64,000 bases of DNA from Bradyrhizobium sp. AUGA SZCCT0176 (GTDB lineage: Bacteria > Pseudomonadota > Alphaproteobacteria > Rhizobiales > Xanthobacteraceae): NCBI RefSeq assembly GCF_018130145.1, contig NZ_JAFCMB010000007.1:186001-250000 (forward strand), read 5' to 3'. How positions within the stretch are numbered: position 1 is the stretch's first letter; every line of letters starts with the position of its first letter. The translations under genes and the position numbers were made by a program. Shown here in pieces: positions 7,803 through 16,587 of this stretch. Below the pieces are notes generated by a model. It did no database searches. It saw only the letters and a program-made list of their open reading frames with translations, and had not been told where the DNA came from.

Positions 7803-8765
7803 TTACGGTTTGATTCCGGCGGCCTTGATCAGCTCAAAATTGGCCGCGATCTCGCGCTTGAGGAGTGCATCCATCTCGCCGGGGGTCATCGGCATGGGCT
7901 CGATGGCGAGCTTTTTCAAGCCCTCCTGCGTCACCGGATCGGCCAGCACCTTGGTGCCTGCCGCATGCAATTTGTCGACGATCTCGCGCGGCGTCTTCGA
8001 CGGCACCAATACGCCGAACCAGATCGCGCTGTCGGCATCCTTCAATCCGACATCGACCGGGGTCGGCACGTCGGGCAGCTCAGTGGCGCGCTTGGCCGTC
8101 GATACCACGAGCGCGCGCACCTGGCCCTCGCAGATCAGCGGCAGCGCGGTTGCGAGCGGACAGAAATAGAAATCGATCCGGCCGCCAAGAATATCGGCGA
8201 TCACCTCGCCGCCGCCGCGATAGGGAATGTGGGTGGCCTCAAAGCCGGCGGCGAGGCGGAATTTCTCGGAACTGATATGGACCGCGCTGCCGATGCCGAC
8301 CGAACCGTAGGAGATCGATCCGGGCTTGCCCTTGGCGTCCGCGATGAAATCCCGGATGGTCTTCCACGGACGCGAATTCGGCACGATCATCACATTGGCG
8401 GTGGAGCCGATCATCAGCACCGAGGCGAGGTCGCGCGCGGCATCGAAGGCCAGATTCGGAAAGATCGCCGGTGCAATCGTCAACGCGTTGGAGTTGGAGA
8501 GAATGCTGTAGCCGTCGGGATCAGCCTTCGCCACCAGTCCCGAACCGACCGTTCCACCCGCACCGGCGCGGTTCTCGATCACGATCGGCTGGCCAAGCTC
8601 GACCGCCAGACGGTCGAACAGCAGCCGCGGCACGACGTCGGCCGCACTGCCCGCGCCAAAGGGGATGGTCGCCTTGATCATCCGGCTGGGCCAGGTTTCG
8701 GCCTGGGCGGCAAAGCCAGCGAAAACGATCGAAAGGATGAGAACTACGCGAAAGGACCTGGTCAT
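7803..8765 (-). CDS. Tripartite tricarboxylate transporter substrate-binding protein (Bug/TctC family)
   Basis: A 320-aa periplasmic binding protein. Residues 1-22 form a Sec signal peptide (hydrophobic VVLILSIVFAGFAAQA), followed by the family's opening WPSRMIKATIPFGAGS and VIENRAGAGGTVG. Bug proteins bind carboxylates and similar solutes, either for a TctAB permease or for sensing. No tctA/tctB is nearby, which is usual for orphan Bug genes. The ATG at 8765 is chosen over an upstream GTG because GGAG is six bases before it. Ligand unknown. Confidence 0.92.
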   Translation of the reverse strand: MTRSFRVVLILSIVFAGFAAQAETWPSRMIKATIPFGAGSAADVVPRLLFDRLAVELGQPIVIENRAGAGGTVGSGLVAKADPDGYSILSNSNALTIAPAIFPNLAFDAARDLASVLMIGSTANVMIVPNSRPWKTIRDFIADAKGKPGSISYGSVGIGSAVHISSEKFRLAAGFEATHIPYRGGGEVIADILGGRIDFYFCPLATALPLICEGQVRALVVSTAKRATELPDVPTPVDVGLKDADSAIWFGVLVPSKTPREIVDKLHAAGTKVLADPVTQEGLKKLAIEPMPMTPGEMDALLKREIAANFELIKAAGIKP

Positions 8766-8843
8766 CAAATGCTCCGGTTTCACTGCCCGGATCGCTGCAA
8801 GAACCGTTCCGAAAACAGCGTTACGCAGTGCCCTCCGCCTGCC

Positions 8844-9914
8844 TCAATCCACCAGCGTGAACTGCAGCAGCAGATTGCGCTGGATCATCGAGAAATTGTC
8901 GTCGGAGATCAGCGTCAGCACCGTATCGCCCTCGTCGGTCACATGGGCTTCGATGCCTTCCAGATTGTCGATCTCACTGCCGAGATCGGCGTTGAAGATC
9001 GTGGGACCGTCGATCACGGCGCCTGAGGCGATTGAATTTGGCGCGATGCGCCGGATCCGGACGCCGATGCCGCCGAGCATGGAAAACTTGCGCTCCAGCA
9101 ACAGCAATTGACCCGAGGGCAGCAACACCGCGTCGCTGACGTCGAAATTCTCGGTGCGGCGGATGCCGAACTGGCCGGGCGTCTTGCCGCCAATCATAAA
9201 GCCGATGATGTTGCCGCCGGCGTCGAGCCCGCGTTCGGAGATTGCGACCAGCGTCCCCGCCAGGGCAAAGCCCTTCGGCACCATCACCAGCGCCTCGATC
9301 CCCTTGTTGAACGGCAATTTGCGCGCCGGCGGCGGCAACGGCAGCGGCTCGCCGAGCGAGCGCGTAAAACCCTTGGCGAAATCGAACCGCAATATCTGAT
9401 TGACCCGTTCGATGCCGACATAGACGTAGGAACCATCGAGCGCGATCGACTCGGTGTCGAACCAGCCGCGCGCGGTGATCGGCTTGCCATCGGGACCGAG
9501 TATCGGCGACGCTTCGACATCGTCGAGTCCGGTCATCTCGCGGCCCTTGTAGACGATGCGGCCGGTAAACCAGCCGCCCTTGTCGCTGATGGCGATGAAG
9601 CGCTCGCCCTTGGCGTCGAGCCGCAGCCCCGACAGGCCGCCGAAGCCGCGAAACCGCGAGGTCAGAATCAACCCGCTGCGATATTCCAGCGAGCCAAACC
9701 GCACATGTGAGCGGTCGCGGGTATCGAACGACGGTAGCGGCCTTGCATTGACCTCGATCGAGACCGGCGCGGTGACCGAATATTCATCCGGGCTTGCCGG
9801 CTTCGGCGGCCGCTGAACTGCGGTCTGCGCATGCGCGATCGCAGGCAGCGCCGGGGCCGAGAGCCCCGCCGCTGCAGTTTTCAGAAAGCGACGGCGGCTC
9901 ACCGGTGCGCGCAT
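8844..9914 (-). CDS. Tat-exported esterase-like phytase-family protein
   Basis: The 356-aa product starts with a twin-arginine signal (SRRRFLKTAAAGLSAPALP, cleavage near AIAHA), so it is exported folded. The mature part matches the esterase-like phytase family, a beta-propeller, with LRLDAKGERFIAISDKGGW and GNIIGFMIGGKTPGQFG. It could hydrolyse a phosphoester; the substrate is unknown and phytase activity should not be assumed. The start at 9914 follows the cobT stop by 4 bp, so it is probably co-transcribed with cobS-GNAT-cobT. A longer in-frame extension into cobT was rejected because the Tat signal fits this start. Confidence 0.85.
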   Translation of the reverse strand: MRAPVSRRRFLKTAAAGLSAPALPAIAHAQTAVQRPPKPASPDEYSVTAPVSIEVNARPLPSFDTRDRSHVRFGSLEYRSGLILTSRFRGFGGLSGLRLDAKGERFIAISDKGGWFTGRIVYKGREMTGLDDVEASPILGPDGKPITARGWFDTESIALDGSYVYVGIERVNQILRFDFAKGFTRSLGEPLPLPPPARKLPFNKGIEALVMVPKGFALAGTLVAISERGLDAGGNIIGFMIGGKTPGQFGIRRTENFDVSDAVLLPSGQLLLLERKFSMLGGIGVRIRRIAPNSIASGAVIDGPTIFNADLGSEIDNLEGIEAHVTDEGDTVLTLISDDNFSMIQRNLLLQFTLVD

Positions 9915-9918
9915 ACTC

Positions 9919-11820
9919 TCAGGAATGCAGACGGCGTGGCCGGCGCGTTGTCGTGGGCGCGGCACCGTGGGTCTCGCTGAAGAGCTCGGCAAGCTTTTCG
10001 GTGATGGCGCCGCCGAGTTCCTCTGCATCGACGATGGTAACCGCACGGCGATAATACCGCGTGACGTCGTGACCGATACCGATCGCGATCAGTTCGACCG
10101 GCGAACGGGTCTCGATCTCCTCGATGATATGACGCAGATGCCGTTCGAGGTAATTGCCCGGATTGACCGACAGGGTGGAATCGTCGACCGGCGCGCCGTC
10201 GGAGATCATCATCAGGATCTTGCGCTGTTCGGGACGTCCGAGCAGGCGCTTGTGCGCCCAATCCAGCGCCTCGCCGTCGATGTTTTCCTTCAAAAGCCCC
10301 TCGCGCATCATCAGCCCGAGATTTTTCCGCGCGCGGCGCCAGGGGGCATCGGCGGATTTGTAGATGATGTGGCGCAAATCGTTCAGCCGGCCGGGATTGG
10401 CCGGCTTGCCGGCGGCAAGCCACGCCTCGCGGGACTGCCCGCCTTTCCAGGCGCGCGTGGTGAAGCCGAGGATCTCGACCTTGACGCCACAACGCTCCAG
10501 CGTGCGCGCCAGAATGTCGGCACAGGTCGCCGCCACCGTAATGGGACGGCCGCGCATCGAACCGGAATTGTCCAGCAGCAACGTCACCACGGTGTCGCGG
10601 AAGGTCGCTTCCTTTTCGTGCATGAACGAGAGCGGATGATAGGGATCGGTGACCACGCGCGACAGCCGCGCGGGGTCGAGGATGCCTTCCTCGAGATCGA
10701 ACTCCCAGGCGCGGTTCTGCTGCGCCATCAGGCGGCGCTGCAGCCGGTTGGCGAGCCGGGCGACGATGCCCTGCAGGTGCGCGAGCTGCTTGTCGAGGTA
10801 GCTGCGCAGCCGTTCCAGCTCGTCATGATCGCAGAGATCTTCCGCCGCGATCACCTCGTCGAACTTCGGCGCAAAGGCGTGATATTCCGGCCCGCGTGGT
10901 TCATTGGCGCCGCGCGAATTCGGCCGCGTCGCCTCGCCCGGCGTTTCGTCGTCGCCGAGTTCGCCATCGTCGAAGGTGTCTGACGTGGAAGCCTGCGCGC
11001 TTTCCATCGCGCTCTCCGACATCTCGTCGGTCGAGGCCTGGGCCTGATCGGCGCTCATTTCCTGCGCGGCGTCAGAGTCGGGCGAGCCTTCGGCGCCGGA
11101 CTGATCGTTCTCGCCGTCCTGATTCTCCTCGTTGTTCTCGTCGTCATCGGCATCAGCGTTGCGGTCGTCGCCAAGGTCGAGCGCCGACAGCAGATCGTGC
11201 ACGAGGTCGCCGAACTTGGCCTGGTCTTCGGTAACGCGGCTCAACTGATCTAGCCGTGCGCCGATCTTGTCTTCCAGCACCGGCCGCCAGAGATCGACTA
11301 CTTTTTTAGCAGCGGTGGGCGGCGCCAACCCGGTCAGCCGTTCGCGCACCAGCATCGCCAGCGCATCCGACAGCGGCGCGTCGGCGCGGTCGGTGATCTC
11401 GTCGAATTTGCCGCGATGGAAATGATCGTCGAGCATCGCGGTGAGGTTTTTCGCGACACCGGCCATCCGCCGCGAGCCGATCGCTTCGACGCGGGCCTGC
11501 TCCACCGCCTCGAACACGCCGCGCGCCTGCGGATTGCCCGGCATCAGCTTGCGGTGGACCTTGGGATCGTGACAGGCGAGTTTCAGCGCGATCGAATCGG
11601 CGTGGCCGCGCACAATCGCGGCATCGCGTTTCGTCATCTTGCGCGCAGGTTCGGGCAACCGGGCCTTGCCCGGCGCGAGACCCGGACGTTCGGCGGCGAA
11701 CGTCACTTCGAGCTCGGGTGCTTTTGCGATCGCGCGCAGGCACGACGTCACCGCGCGCTTGAACGGTTCGGTCGGCGCTTCCTTGGATCCGGTGCGGAAT
11801 TTGGAGTTGGATGTGCTCAT
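9919..11820 (-). CDS. cobT: Aerobic cobaltochelatase subunit CobT
   Basis: The 633-aa protein is the CobT chaperone-like subunit that works with CobS (AAA+) and CobN to insert cobalt into hydrogenobyrinic acid a,c-diamide in aerobic cobalamin synthesis. Visible features are an N-terminal conserved part (PFKRAVTSCLRAIAKAPEL), a long acidic linker (about 225-300, rich in D, E, N, Q), and a C-terminal von Willebrand A domain with the metal-ion site LLLDNSGSM. Length fits the family. Its ATG overlaps the stop of the GNAT gene (ATGA), indicating coupling. cobN is not in the window. Confidence 0.96.
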   Translation of the reverse strand: MSTSNSKFRTGSKEAPTEPFKRAVTSCLRAIAKAPELEVTFAAERPGLAPGKARLPEPARKMTKRDAAIVRGHADSIALKLACHDPKVHRKLMPGNPQARGVFEAVEQARVEAIGSRRMAGVAKNLTAMLDDHFHRGKFDEITDRADAPLSDALAMLVRERLTGLAPPTAAKKVVDLWRPVLEDKIGARLDQLSRVTEDQAKFGDLVHDLLSALDLGDDRNADADDDENNEENQDGENDQSGAEGSPDSDAAQEMSADQAQASTDEMSESAMESAQASTSDTFDDGELGDDETPGEATRPNSRGANEPRGPEYHAFAPKFDEVIAAEDLCDHDELERLRSYLDKQLAHLQGIVARLANRLQRRLMAQQNRAWEFDLEEGILDPARLSRVVTDPYHPLSFMHEKEATFRDTVVTLLLDNSGSMRGRPITVAATCADILARTLERCGVKVEILGFTTRAWKGGQSREAWLAAGKPANPGRLNDLRHIIYKSADAPWRRARKNLGLMMREGLLKENIDGEALDWAHKRLLGRPEQRKILMMISDGAPVDDSTLSVNPGNYLERHLRHIIEEIETRSPVELIAIGIGHDVTRYYRRAVTIVDAEELGGAITEKLAELFSETHGAAPTTTRRPRRLHS

Positions 11821-12227
11821 AGCGCTTTCGTGAACCAATGGCGCGTCACGCCTTCAGGATAACCTTCGATCGAACCGAATTCCTCATAACCGCAGGCGCG
11901 GTAGAAACCCGGCGCCTGAAAACTCATCGTATCGAGATAGGACCTCGTGGCCCCAAACCGTCTCGCTTCGTCTTCAATCGCCTTGATCAGCTTTGTTCCA
12001 AAATCCTTGCCGCGAAGTTTCTGCTCCATCCAGAACAACTGTATGAACAGCACCGTGGTCCAGACCTCACCGACAATCCCGCCGACGATCTTGTCGCCTT
12101 CGCGTAAGGAGATGGCGAGGCGCTTGTATTTCTGCCTCCCCATCTTCTCGTTGTTGTAGCCGATGAGTCCGCCGAGCACCGCCTTCTTGGTCTTTCCAAT
12201 GGTGCGCTCGACGGAAATGGTTGGCAT
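11817..12227 (-). CDS. GNAT-family N-acetyltransferase
   Basis: A 136-aa single-domain protein of the GNAT fold. The acetyl-CoA binding region is visible as RGKDFGTKLIKAIEDEARRF, followed by the typical SYLDTMSFQAPGFYRACGYEE and a C-terminal W. The acceptor is unknown. It sits 3 bp after cobS and overlaps cobT by 4 bp, so the three are surely one transcript. The insertion of an acetyltransferase between the two chelatase subunits is unusual to my knowledge; any link to cobalamin synthesis is inference from position. Confidence 0.9.
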   Translation of the reverse strand: MPTISVERTIGKTKKAVLGGLIGYNNEKMGRQKYKRLAISLREGDKIVGGIVGEVWTTVLFIQLFWMEQKLRGKDFGTKLIKAIEDEARRFGATRSYLDTMSFQAPGFYRACGYEEFGSIEGYPEGVTRHWFTKAL

Positions 12228-12230
12228 GGG

Positions 12231-13229
12231 CTAGCTGAGCGCCACGTTGACCGAACTCTCGGCCAGCTCCGCGTTGAAGCAGCGCTGATAGAATTCAGCC
12301 ACCAGCGGCCGTTCCAGCTCGTCGCACTTGTTGAGGAAGGTAACGCGGAACGCAAAGCCGATGTCGGAGAAGATATCGGCGTTCTCCGCCCAGGTGATCA
12401 CCGTACGCGGGCTCATCACCGTCGAGAGGTCGCCATTGGCGAACGCGTTACGGGTGAGGTCGGCGAGCCGCACCATCTTGTTGACGATGTCGCGGCCTTC
12501 CTGCGTGCGATAGTGCTTCGCCTTGGCGAGCACGATCTCGACTTCCTCGTCATGCGCCAGGTAATTCAGCGTGGTGACGATCGACCAGCGGTCCATCTGG
12601 CCCTGGTTGATTTGCTGGGTGCCGTGATAGAGCCCCGACGTATCGCCAAGACCGACCGTGTTGGCGGTCGAGAACAGGCGGAACGACGGGTGCGGCTTGA
12701 TCACCTTGTTCTGGTCGAGCAGCGTCAGGCGGCCGGAGACTTCCAGCACGCGCTGGATCACGAACATCACGTCGGGGCGCCCGGCGTCATATTCGTCGAA
12801 CACCAGCGCGATGTTGTGCTGCAGCGCCCATGGCAGAATGCCGTCGCGGAATTCCGTGACCTGCTTGCCGTCACGCACGACGATGGAGTCCTTGCCGACC
12901 AGATCGATACGACTGATATGGCTGTCGAGGTTGACGCGCACGCAGGGCCAATTCAGCCGCGCTGCGACCTGCTCGATATGGGTCGATTTACCCGTGCCGT
13001 GATAGCCGGTGACCATGACGCGGCGGTTGTGGGCGAAACCCGCCAGGATCGCGAGCGTGGTGGCACGATCGAAACGGTAATCCGAATCGACGTCCGGCAC
13101 GTGCGGGTCAACTTCGGAATAGGCAGGCACTTCGAGATCGGTATCGATTCCAAATACCTGCCGGACCGACACCTTCATATCGGGCAAACCGACGGGCTCA
13201 ACAGTTTTGTGCATGGCGGCGGTCGTCAT
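12231..13229 (-). CDS. cobS: Aerobic cobaltochelatase subunit CobS
   Basis: The 332-aa AAA+ ATPase powers cobalt insertion together with CobT and CobN. Walker A is GYHGTGKST (G75-T83), Walker B lies in VFDEYDAGRPDVMF, and the family opener KVSVRQVFGIDTDLEVPA is present. The ATG at 13229 follows GGAGGATTG, a strong ribosome site; a TTG just before it was rejected. First gene of the cobS-GNAT-cobT-phytase-like operon. No cobalamin riboswitch was recognised upstream. Confidence 0.96.
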   Translation of the reverse strand: MTTAAMHKTVEPVGLPDMKVSVRQVFGIDTDLEVPAYSEVDPHVPDVDSDYRFDRATTLAILAGFAHNRRVMVTGYHGTGKSTHIEQVAARLNWPCVRVNLDSHISRIDLVGKDSIVVRDGKQVTEFRDGILPWALQHNIALVFDEYDAGRPDVMFVIQRVLEVSGRLTLLDQNKVIKPHPSFRLFSTANTVGLGDTSGLYHGTQQINQGQMDRWSIVTTLNYLAHDEEVEIVLAKAKHYRTQEGRDIVNKMVRLADLTRNAFANGDLSTVMSPRTVITWAENADIFSDIGFAFRVTFLNKCDELERPLVAEFYQRCFNAELAESSVNVALS

Positions 13230-13540
13230 CAATCCTCCGAGGTCCCGGGCGCTCCCGAAACCAGATTTGTTGAATGGCTGCGGATGGGTGTTGCCACAAA
13301 CCTAGCAGAGTGCAACGGCCGGCAGAAGCCCGCCGCGCAATGAAAGTTCCGGCGCCTTATCATTGAGATAGGTACTGAACTCGATTTTTGGAGGGCAGCC
13401 CTGCGAATCACGCCGTACTTTTGCCCGGCGGCCGGGCCAGCCCGCCGCGGAACCGACGCCTCGGGACGGCCCTTCCCGCCCCCTTGGCGAGTTGTTAGGT
13501 CTGGGAAACAGGCAACCCACGCGGCTGAAACGGGAATTTT
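13230..13540. other. Divergent intergenic region between cobS and the DedA gene
   Basis: About 310 bp containing the promoters of cobS (minus) and the DedA gene (plus). I looked for the conserved B12-box of cobalamin riboswitches and did not see it. A GC-rich stretch around 13425-13460 (GCCCGGCGGCCGGGCC) forms a strong hairpin. Nothing else is evident. Confidence 0.5.
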
Positions 13541-14203
13541 GTGGCCTCCTTCCTCGATCCTCTGATCGCATTTGTCTCGGCCCATCCGTGGCTTGCTTAC
13601 CTGACGCTATTCCTCGCCGCCCTGCTGGAAGCTGTTCCGGTGGTCGGCTCGCTGGTGCCGGGATCAACCATCATCCTCGCCTTGAGCGCGCTGGTGCCCG
13701 GCGGCGAACTGAAATTGTGGGCGGTGCTGGCGGCGGCGATTGCCGGGGCCGCACTCGGGGACGGCACCGCGTTCTGGGTTGGCCATCGTTCGCAGCGCGA
13801 GATTCTCAGCGTCTGGCCGCTGAAGAACTACCCCGCCGTGGTGGCGCAAAGCGAAGCCTTCTTCCAAAGCCGTGGCGCGCTTGCGGTGTTCTTTGCGCGC
13901 TTTGTGCCGCCGATCCGCGCCTTCGTACCGGTCACGGCGGGCGCGCTGGGCATGCCGCCGCTGCGGTTTTACGGCGTGAATATTCCGGCCATCCTGGTCT
14001 GGGCGATGGCCCATGTGCTGCCGGGGGTATTCGCGATCTCCGTGCTGCACGAATATTTCGGGCTGCCGCATCATCACGGCACGGCCAAGCATCTCTGGAT
14101 GCTCGCGGTGCTGGGCGGTGCGCTGGTTGCAGCGCTTGCGATCTGGCTCATCCGCCGCCGCCAGGGCGCCGGCGTGATCGAGCCGGCCAAGCCGGTCAAG
14201 TAA
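13541..14203 (+). CDS. DedA-family membrane protein
   Basis: A 220-aa integral membrane protein of the DedA/SNARE-associated family, proposed to act as proton-dependent flippases for undecaprenyl or other lipids. The signature re-entrant segments are visible: FLAALLEAVPVVGSLVPGS and, later, FFARFVPPIRAFVPVTAGALG, which carries the conserved F-x-R-F-x-P-x-x-R motif. Several hydrophobic helices follow. The start is GTG at 13541, with CGGGAA just upstream. Its 3' end overlaps the convergent citrate-synthase-like gene by 8 bp. Confidence 0.9.
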   Translation: MASFLDPLIAFVSAHPWLAYLTLFLAALLEAVPVVGSLVPGSTIILALSALVPGGELKLWAVLAAAIAGAALGDGTAFWVGHRSQREILSVWPLKNYPAVVAQSEAFFQSRGALAVFFARFVPPIRAFVPVTAGALGMPPLRFYGVNIPAILVWAMAHVLPGVFAISVLHEYFGLPHHHGTAKHLWMLAVLGGALVAALAIWLIRRRQGAGVIEPAKPVK

Positions 14204-15410
14204 TCCGGGCGCGTCCCGGGGCGGGGCCGACATAGCGCGCACGCGGGCGAATCAGCCGCTCTTGGCGCAATTGTTCGCTCGCATGCGCGATCCATCCGAC
14301 CGTGCGGGCCATCGAAAACAGCACCAGTTCATGGCCCGGCGGCAGGCCCAGCGTGTGCACGAGCACCGCCAGCGCATAGTCTATATTGACGAATTCGCCG
14401 GTCGCTTCCGCAATGCGTTCCGGGATTTCGTGAGTCAGTTTGCGCTCTGCGCCCGAGCGCGCCAAAGCCTCCAGCAAGGCCTGCGCGCGGGGATCACCGA
14501 GCTTGTAGACGCCGTGGCCGAAGCCCGCGAAACGCTCGCCCAACGCCACCCGCTCGCGAATCAGGGGCGCGACGTCGCCCTTCGCCAGCGTCTTGAGCAG
14601 CTGCGCCGCCAGCACGCCGGCGCCGCCATGCTTGGGACCTTTCAGGGCAACGAGGCCTGCAATCATCGCGTCATAGAGGTTTAGGCCGGTCGACGCCGCG
14701 CAGCGCACGGTGAAGGTCGAGGCGTTCAATTCATGATCCGCCAGCAGCACCAGCGCGCGGCGGATCAGATCGGCGGCGTGCTTGTGATCGGGCGCCCAGG
14801 CCCTGGCGATCTGCAGGTGCAGCGGTTGCGGCGAGGTCTTCGCGTTCAGCATGGTCGCGACCACCAGGCGCAGGATGCGGCCGCCGACCATCGCGCGTCC
14901 CTCGGGCGCGCGGGTAAAGGCGCGCGGATCGGCAACGGCCGCGAGCGCCAGCACCGCAATGGCGCGATCAATCGCGTTGGCGCCGCGGGCGGCCTCGGCC
15001 ACCGCGCGCATTTCATCCGAGATCGACGGGCAATTGTCCGGAGCAAAGGGATCGACGCCGGTGACGTCCCACAACAGCGTCGCGGCGTGTTCGAGCGTAT
15101 CGCGCTCGGCGAGATCGACGCAGTTGACGCCGCGATAGATCGGGCCGTCCTCGGTGATGGTCGCGATCGCCGAATCCATGACGGGCAAATCCGCATCGAA
15201 ACTGCGCATCCCGCGCGGCTCCGGCGCCGGCGCCCGCCGCTCCTTGAGCGTGCGGACGTCCTCGGCGCGGTAGCGATGGCTGCGCGAATCGGCCGACGGC
15301 TCGGAGCGGATCAGGCCGCGGCTGACATAGGCGTAGAGCGTCGCCTGCGAGATCGCGAGTTCGGCGGAGGCCTCGCGGGCCGAGAGATAAAGGCCGGCGG
15401 ATTTTTTCAT
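14196..15410 (-). CDS. Citrate-synthase-like protein with N-terminal helix-turn-helix
   Basis: The 404-aa product joins a MerR/excisionase-type helix-turn-helix (residues ~8-58: SAREASAELAISQATLYAYV then SRGLIRSEPSADSRSHRYRA) to a citrate-synthase fold. Active-site counterparts are H226 (DHELNAST), H261 (PKHGGAG), H299 (GFGHGVY) and D344 (VNIDYA). The Arg that normally follows the third His (GHRVY) is Gly300 here, so catalysis may be weakened. It is transcribed divergently from a second citrate synthase paralogue, with palindromes between them. It may be an autoregulated enzyme, a metabolite-sensing repressor, or a partner subunit of the paralogue. The fold is certain; the role is inferred. 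Confidence 0.88.
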   Translation of the reverse strand: MKKSAGLYLSAREASAELAISQATLYAYVSRGLIRSEPSADSRSHRYRAEDVRTLKERRAPAPEPRGMRSFDADLPVMDSAIATITEDGPIYRGVNCVDLAERDTLEHAATLLWDVTGVDPFAPDNCPSISDEMRAVAEAARGANAIDRAIAVLALAAVADPRAFTRAPEGRAMVGGRILRLVVATMLNAKTSPQPLHLQIARAWAPDHKHAADLIRRALVLLADHELNASTFTVRCAASTGLNLYDAMIAGLVALKGPKHGGAGVLAAQLLKTLAKGDVAPLIRERVALGERFAGFGHGVYKLGDPRAQALLEALARSGAERKLTHEIPERIAEATGEFVNIDYALAVLVHTLGLPPGHELVLFSMARTVGWIAHASEQLRQERLIRPRARYVGPAPGRARIT

Positions 15411-15411
15411 A

Positions 15412-15440
15412 TTGATTTATATAATCAAGATTGATCAATC
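15412..15440. promoter_or_regulatory. Double palindrome, candidate operator between the two citrate-synthase genes
   Basis: TTGATTTATATAATCAA (15412-15428; arms TTGAT/ATCAA) is followed directly by the perfect palindrome GATTGATCAATC (15429-15440). Both share the TTGAT/ATCAA half-site. They begin 2 bp before the start codon of the HTH-citrate synthase and end 44 bp before that of its paralogue, well placed for control of both genes, probably by the HTH protein itself. Confidence 0.6.
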
Positions 15441-15484
15441 TGTCGAGAAGATCCACCTTTGCGGTGCACAAAGGAGATCCGACC

Positions 15485-16576
15485 ATGAACATTCAGCTTT
15501 CAAAGACCCCGATCGGCCTCGATGGCGTCCCCGCCGCCGAAACCGTGCTGAGCCACGTCGATGGTGAGCGCGGCGAACTGATCATTGCCGGCGAGCGCGT
15601 CGGCGAACTGGCCCGCAAGACCGGGTTCGAGGGCGTGACCGCCCGGCTGTGGAGCGGCGGTACCGGCCAGCCGGTCGGCGAGGCCGCGGTGCGTGCCGCG
15701 CTTGGCGCCGGGCGCGAACGCGCCTTCGCCCGGCTGCCGGAGTTGCTCGGAATCACACAAGGCCTGTCGATCGTCGATGGTTTTCGCGCAGCCATCGCGG
15801 GTCTGCGCGCCGAAGCAGGACTGCAGCATGAGGCCACCATCGTCGGCGCGTTTCCGGTGATCGCAGCCGCGCTGGTGCAGCGCGCCAAAGGCAACGATCC
15901 CGTGATGCCCGATCCAACCGCGAGCCATGCCGCCGACACGCTGTCGATGATGCTCGGCCGCAAGCCAAACGGGCGCGAAGCGGCGGCGCTCGACGCCTAT
16001 TTCGTCACCGTGTGCGACCACGGCATGAACGCCTCGACCTTCACGACGCGCGTCATTGCCTCGACCCATGCCGATCTGTTTGCGGCGGTGACGGGCGGCT
16101 ATTGTGCGCTGACGGGGCCGCTGCATGGCGGCGCGCCGGAGCCGGTGCTGGAAATGCTCGACGCCATCGGCTCGAGCGAGCGCATCAAGCCGTGGGTCGA
16201 CAGCGCACTGGCGCGCGGCGAGCGGCTGATGGGCTTTGGTCACCGCGTCTATCGGGTACGCGATCCCCGCGCCGACGTGCTCAAGGGCGCGATCGAGCGG
16301 CTTGCCGGCGGCGGCATGGATCTGCCGTTCGCGGGCGAAGTCGAAGCCTATATCCGCGACGCCTTGAAGCGGAAAAATCCGGACCGGCCGTTAGACACCA
16401 ATGTCGAGTTCTTCACCGCGATCCTGCTCGACGCGCTGAAAATCCCGCGGCAGGCGTTCACACCGATCTTCGCCGTCGCACGCGCCGCCGGCTGGACCGC
16501 GCACGCCCGCGAGCAGCAGCGCGGCGGGCGGCTGATCCGGCCGAGCTCAGCGTACATCGGGCCGATGCCGGCGTGA
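15485..16576 (+). CDS. Citrate synthase/2-methylcitrate synthase-like protein
   Basis: A 363-aa citrate-synthase-fold enzyme, presumably condensing acyl-CoA with an oxoacid. Active-site counterparts are H179 (DHGMNAST), H214 (GPLHGGAP) and H253 with R254 (GFGHRVYRVRDP). The catalytic Asp of the NVDF motif is Glu308 here (TNVEFF). The ATG at 15485 follows AAAGGAGATCCGACC, a strong ribosome site. At 363 aa it is shorter than the housekeeping GltA (about 430), so it is more like a methylcitrate synthase or an accessory paralogue. It pairs divergently with the HTH-citrate synthase gene. Neighbouring prp genes are absent. Confidence 0.9.
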   Translation: MNIQLSKTPIGLDGVPAAETVLSHVDGERGELIIAGERVGELARKTGFEGVTARLWSGGTGQPVGEAAVRAALGAGRERAFARLPELLGITQGLSIVDGFRAAIAGLRAEAGLQHEATIVGAFPVIAAALVQRAKGNDPVMPDPTASHAADTLSMMLGRKPNGREAAALDAYFVTVCDHGMNASTFTTRVIASTHADLFAAVTGGYCALTGPLHGGAPEPVLEMLDAIGSSERIKPWVDSALARGERLMGFGHRVYRVRDPRADVLKGAIERLAGGGMDLPFAGEVEAYIRDALKRKNPDRPLDTNVEFFTAILLDALKIPRQAFTPIFAVARAAGWTAHAREQQRGGRLIRPSSAYIGPMPA

Positions 16577-16587
16577 CTCTAACCACG

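Noticed and set aside
6468..9026. Long plus-strand open frame (~850 codons) over the OYE and Bug genes
   Set aside because: It is antisense to two clear genes on the minus strand and Arg/His-rich, a shadow.
13230..13540. Cobalamin riboswitch upstream of cobS
   Set aside because: The conserved B12-box and the four-way-junction core were not found; regulation must be by another means or elsewhere.
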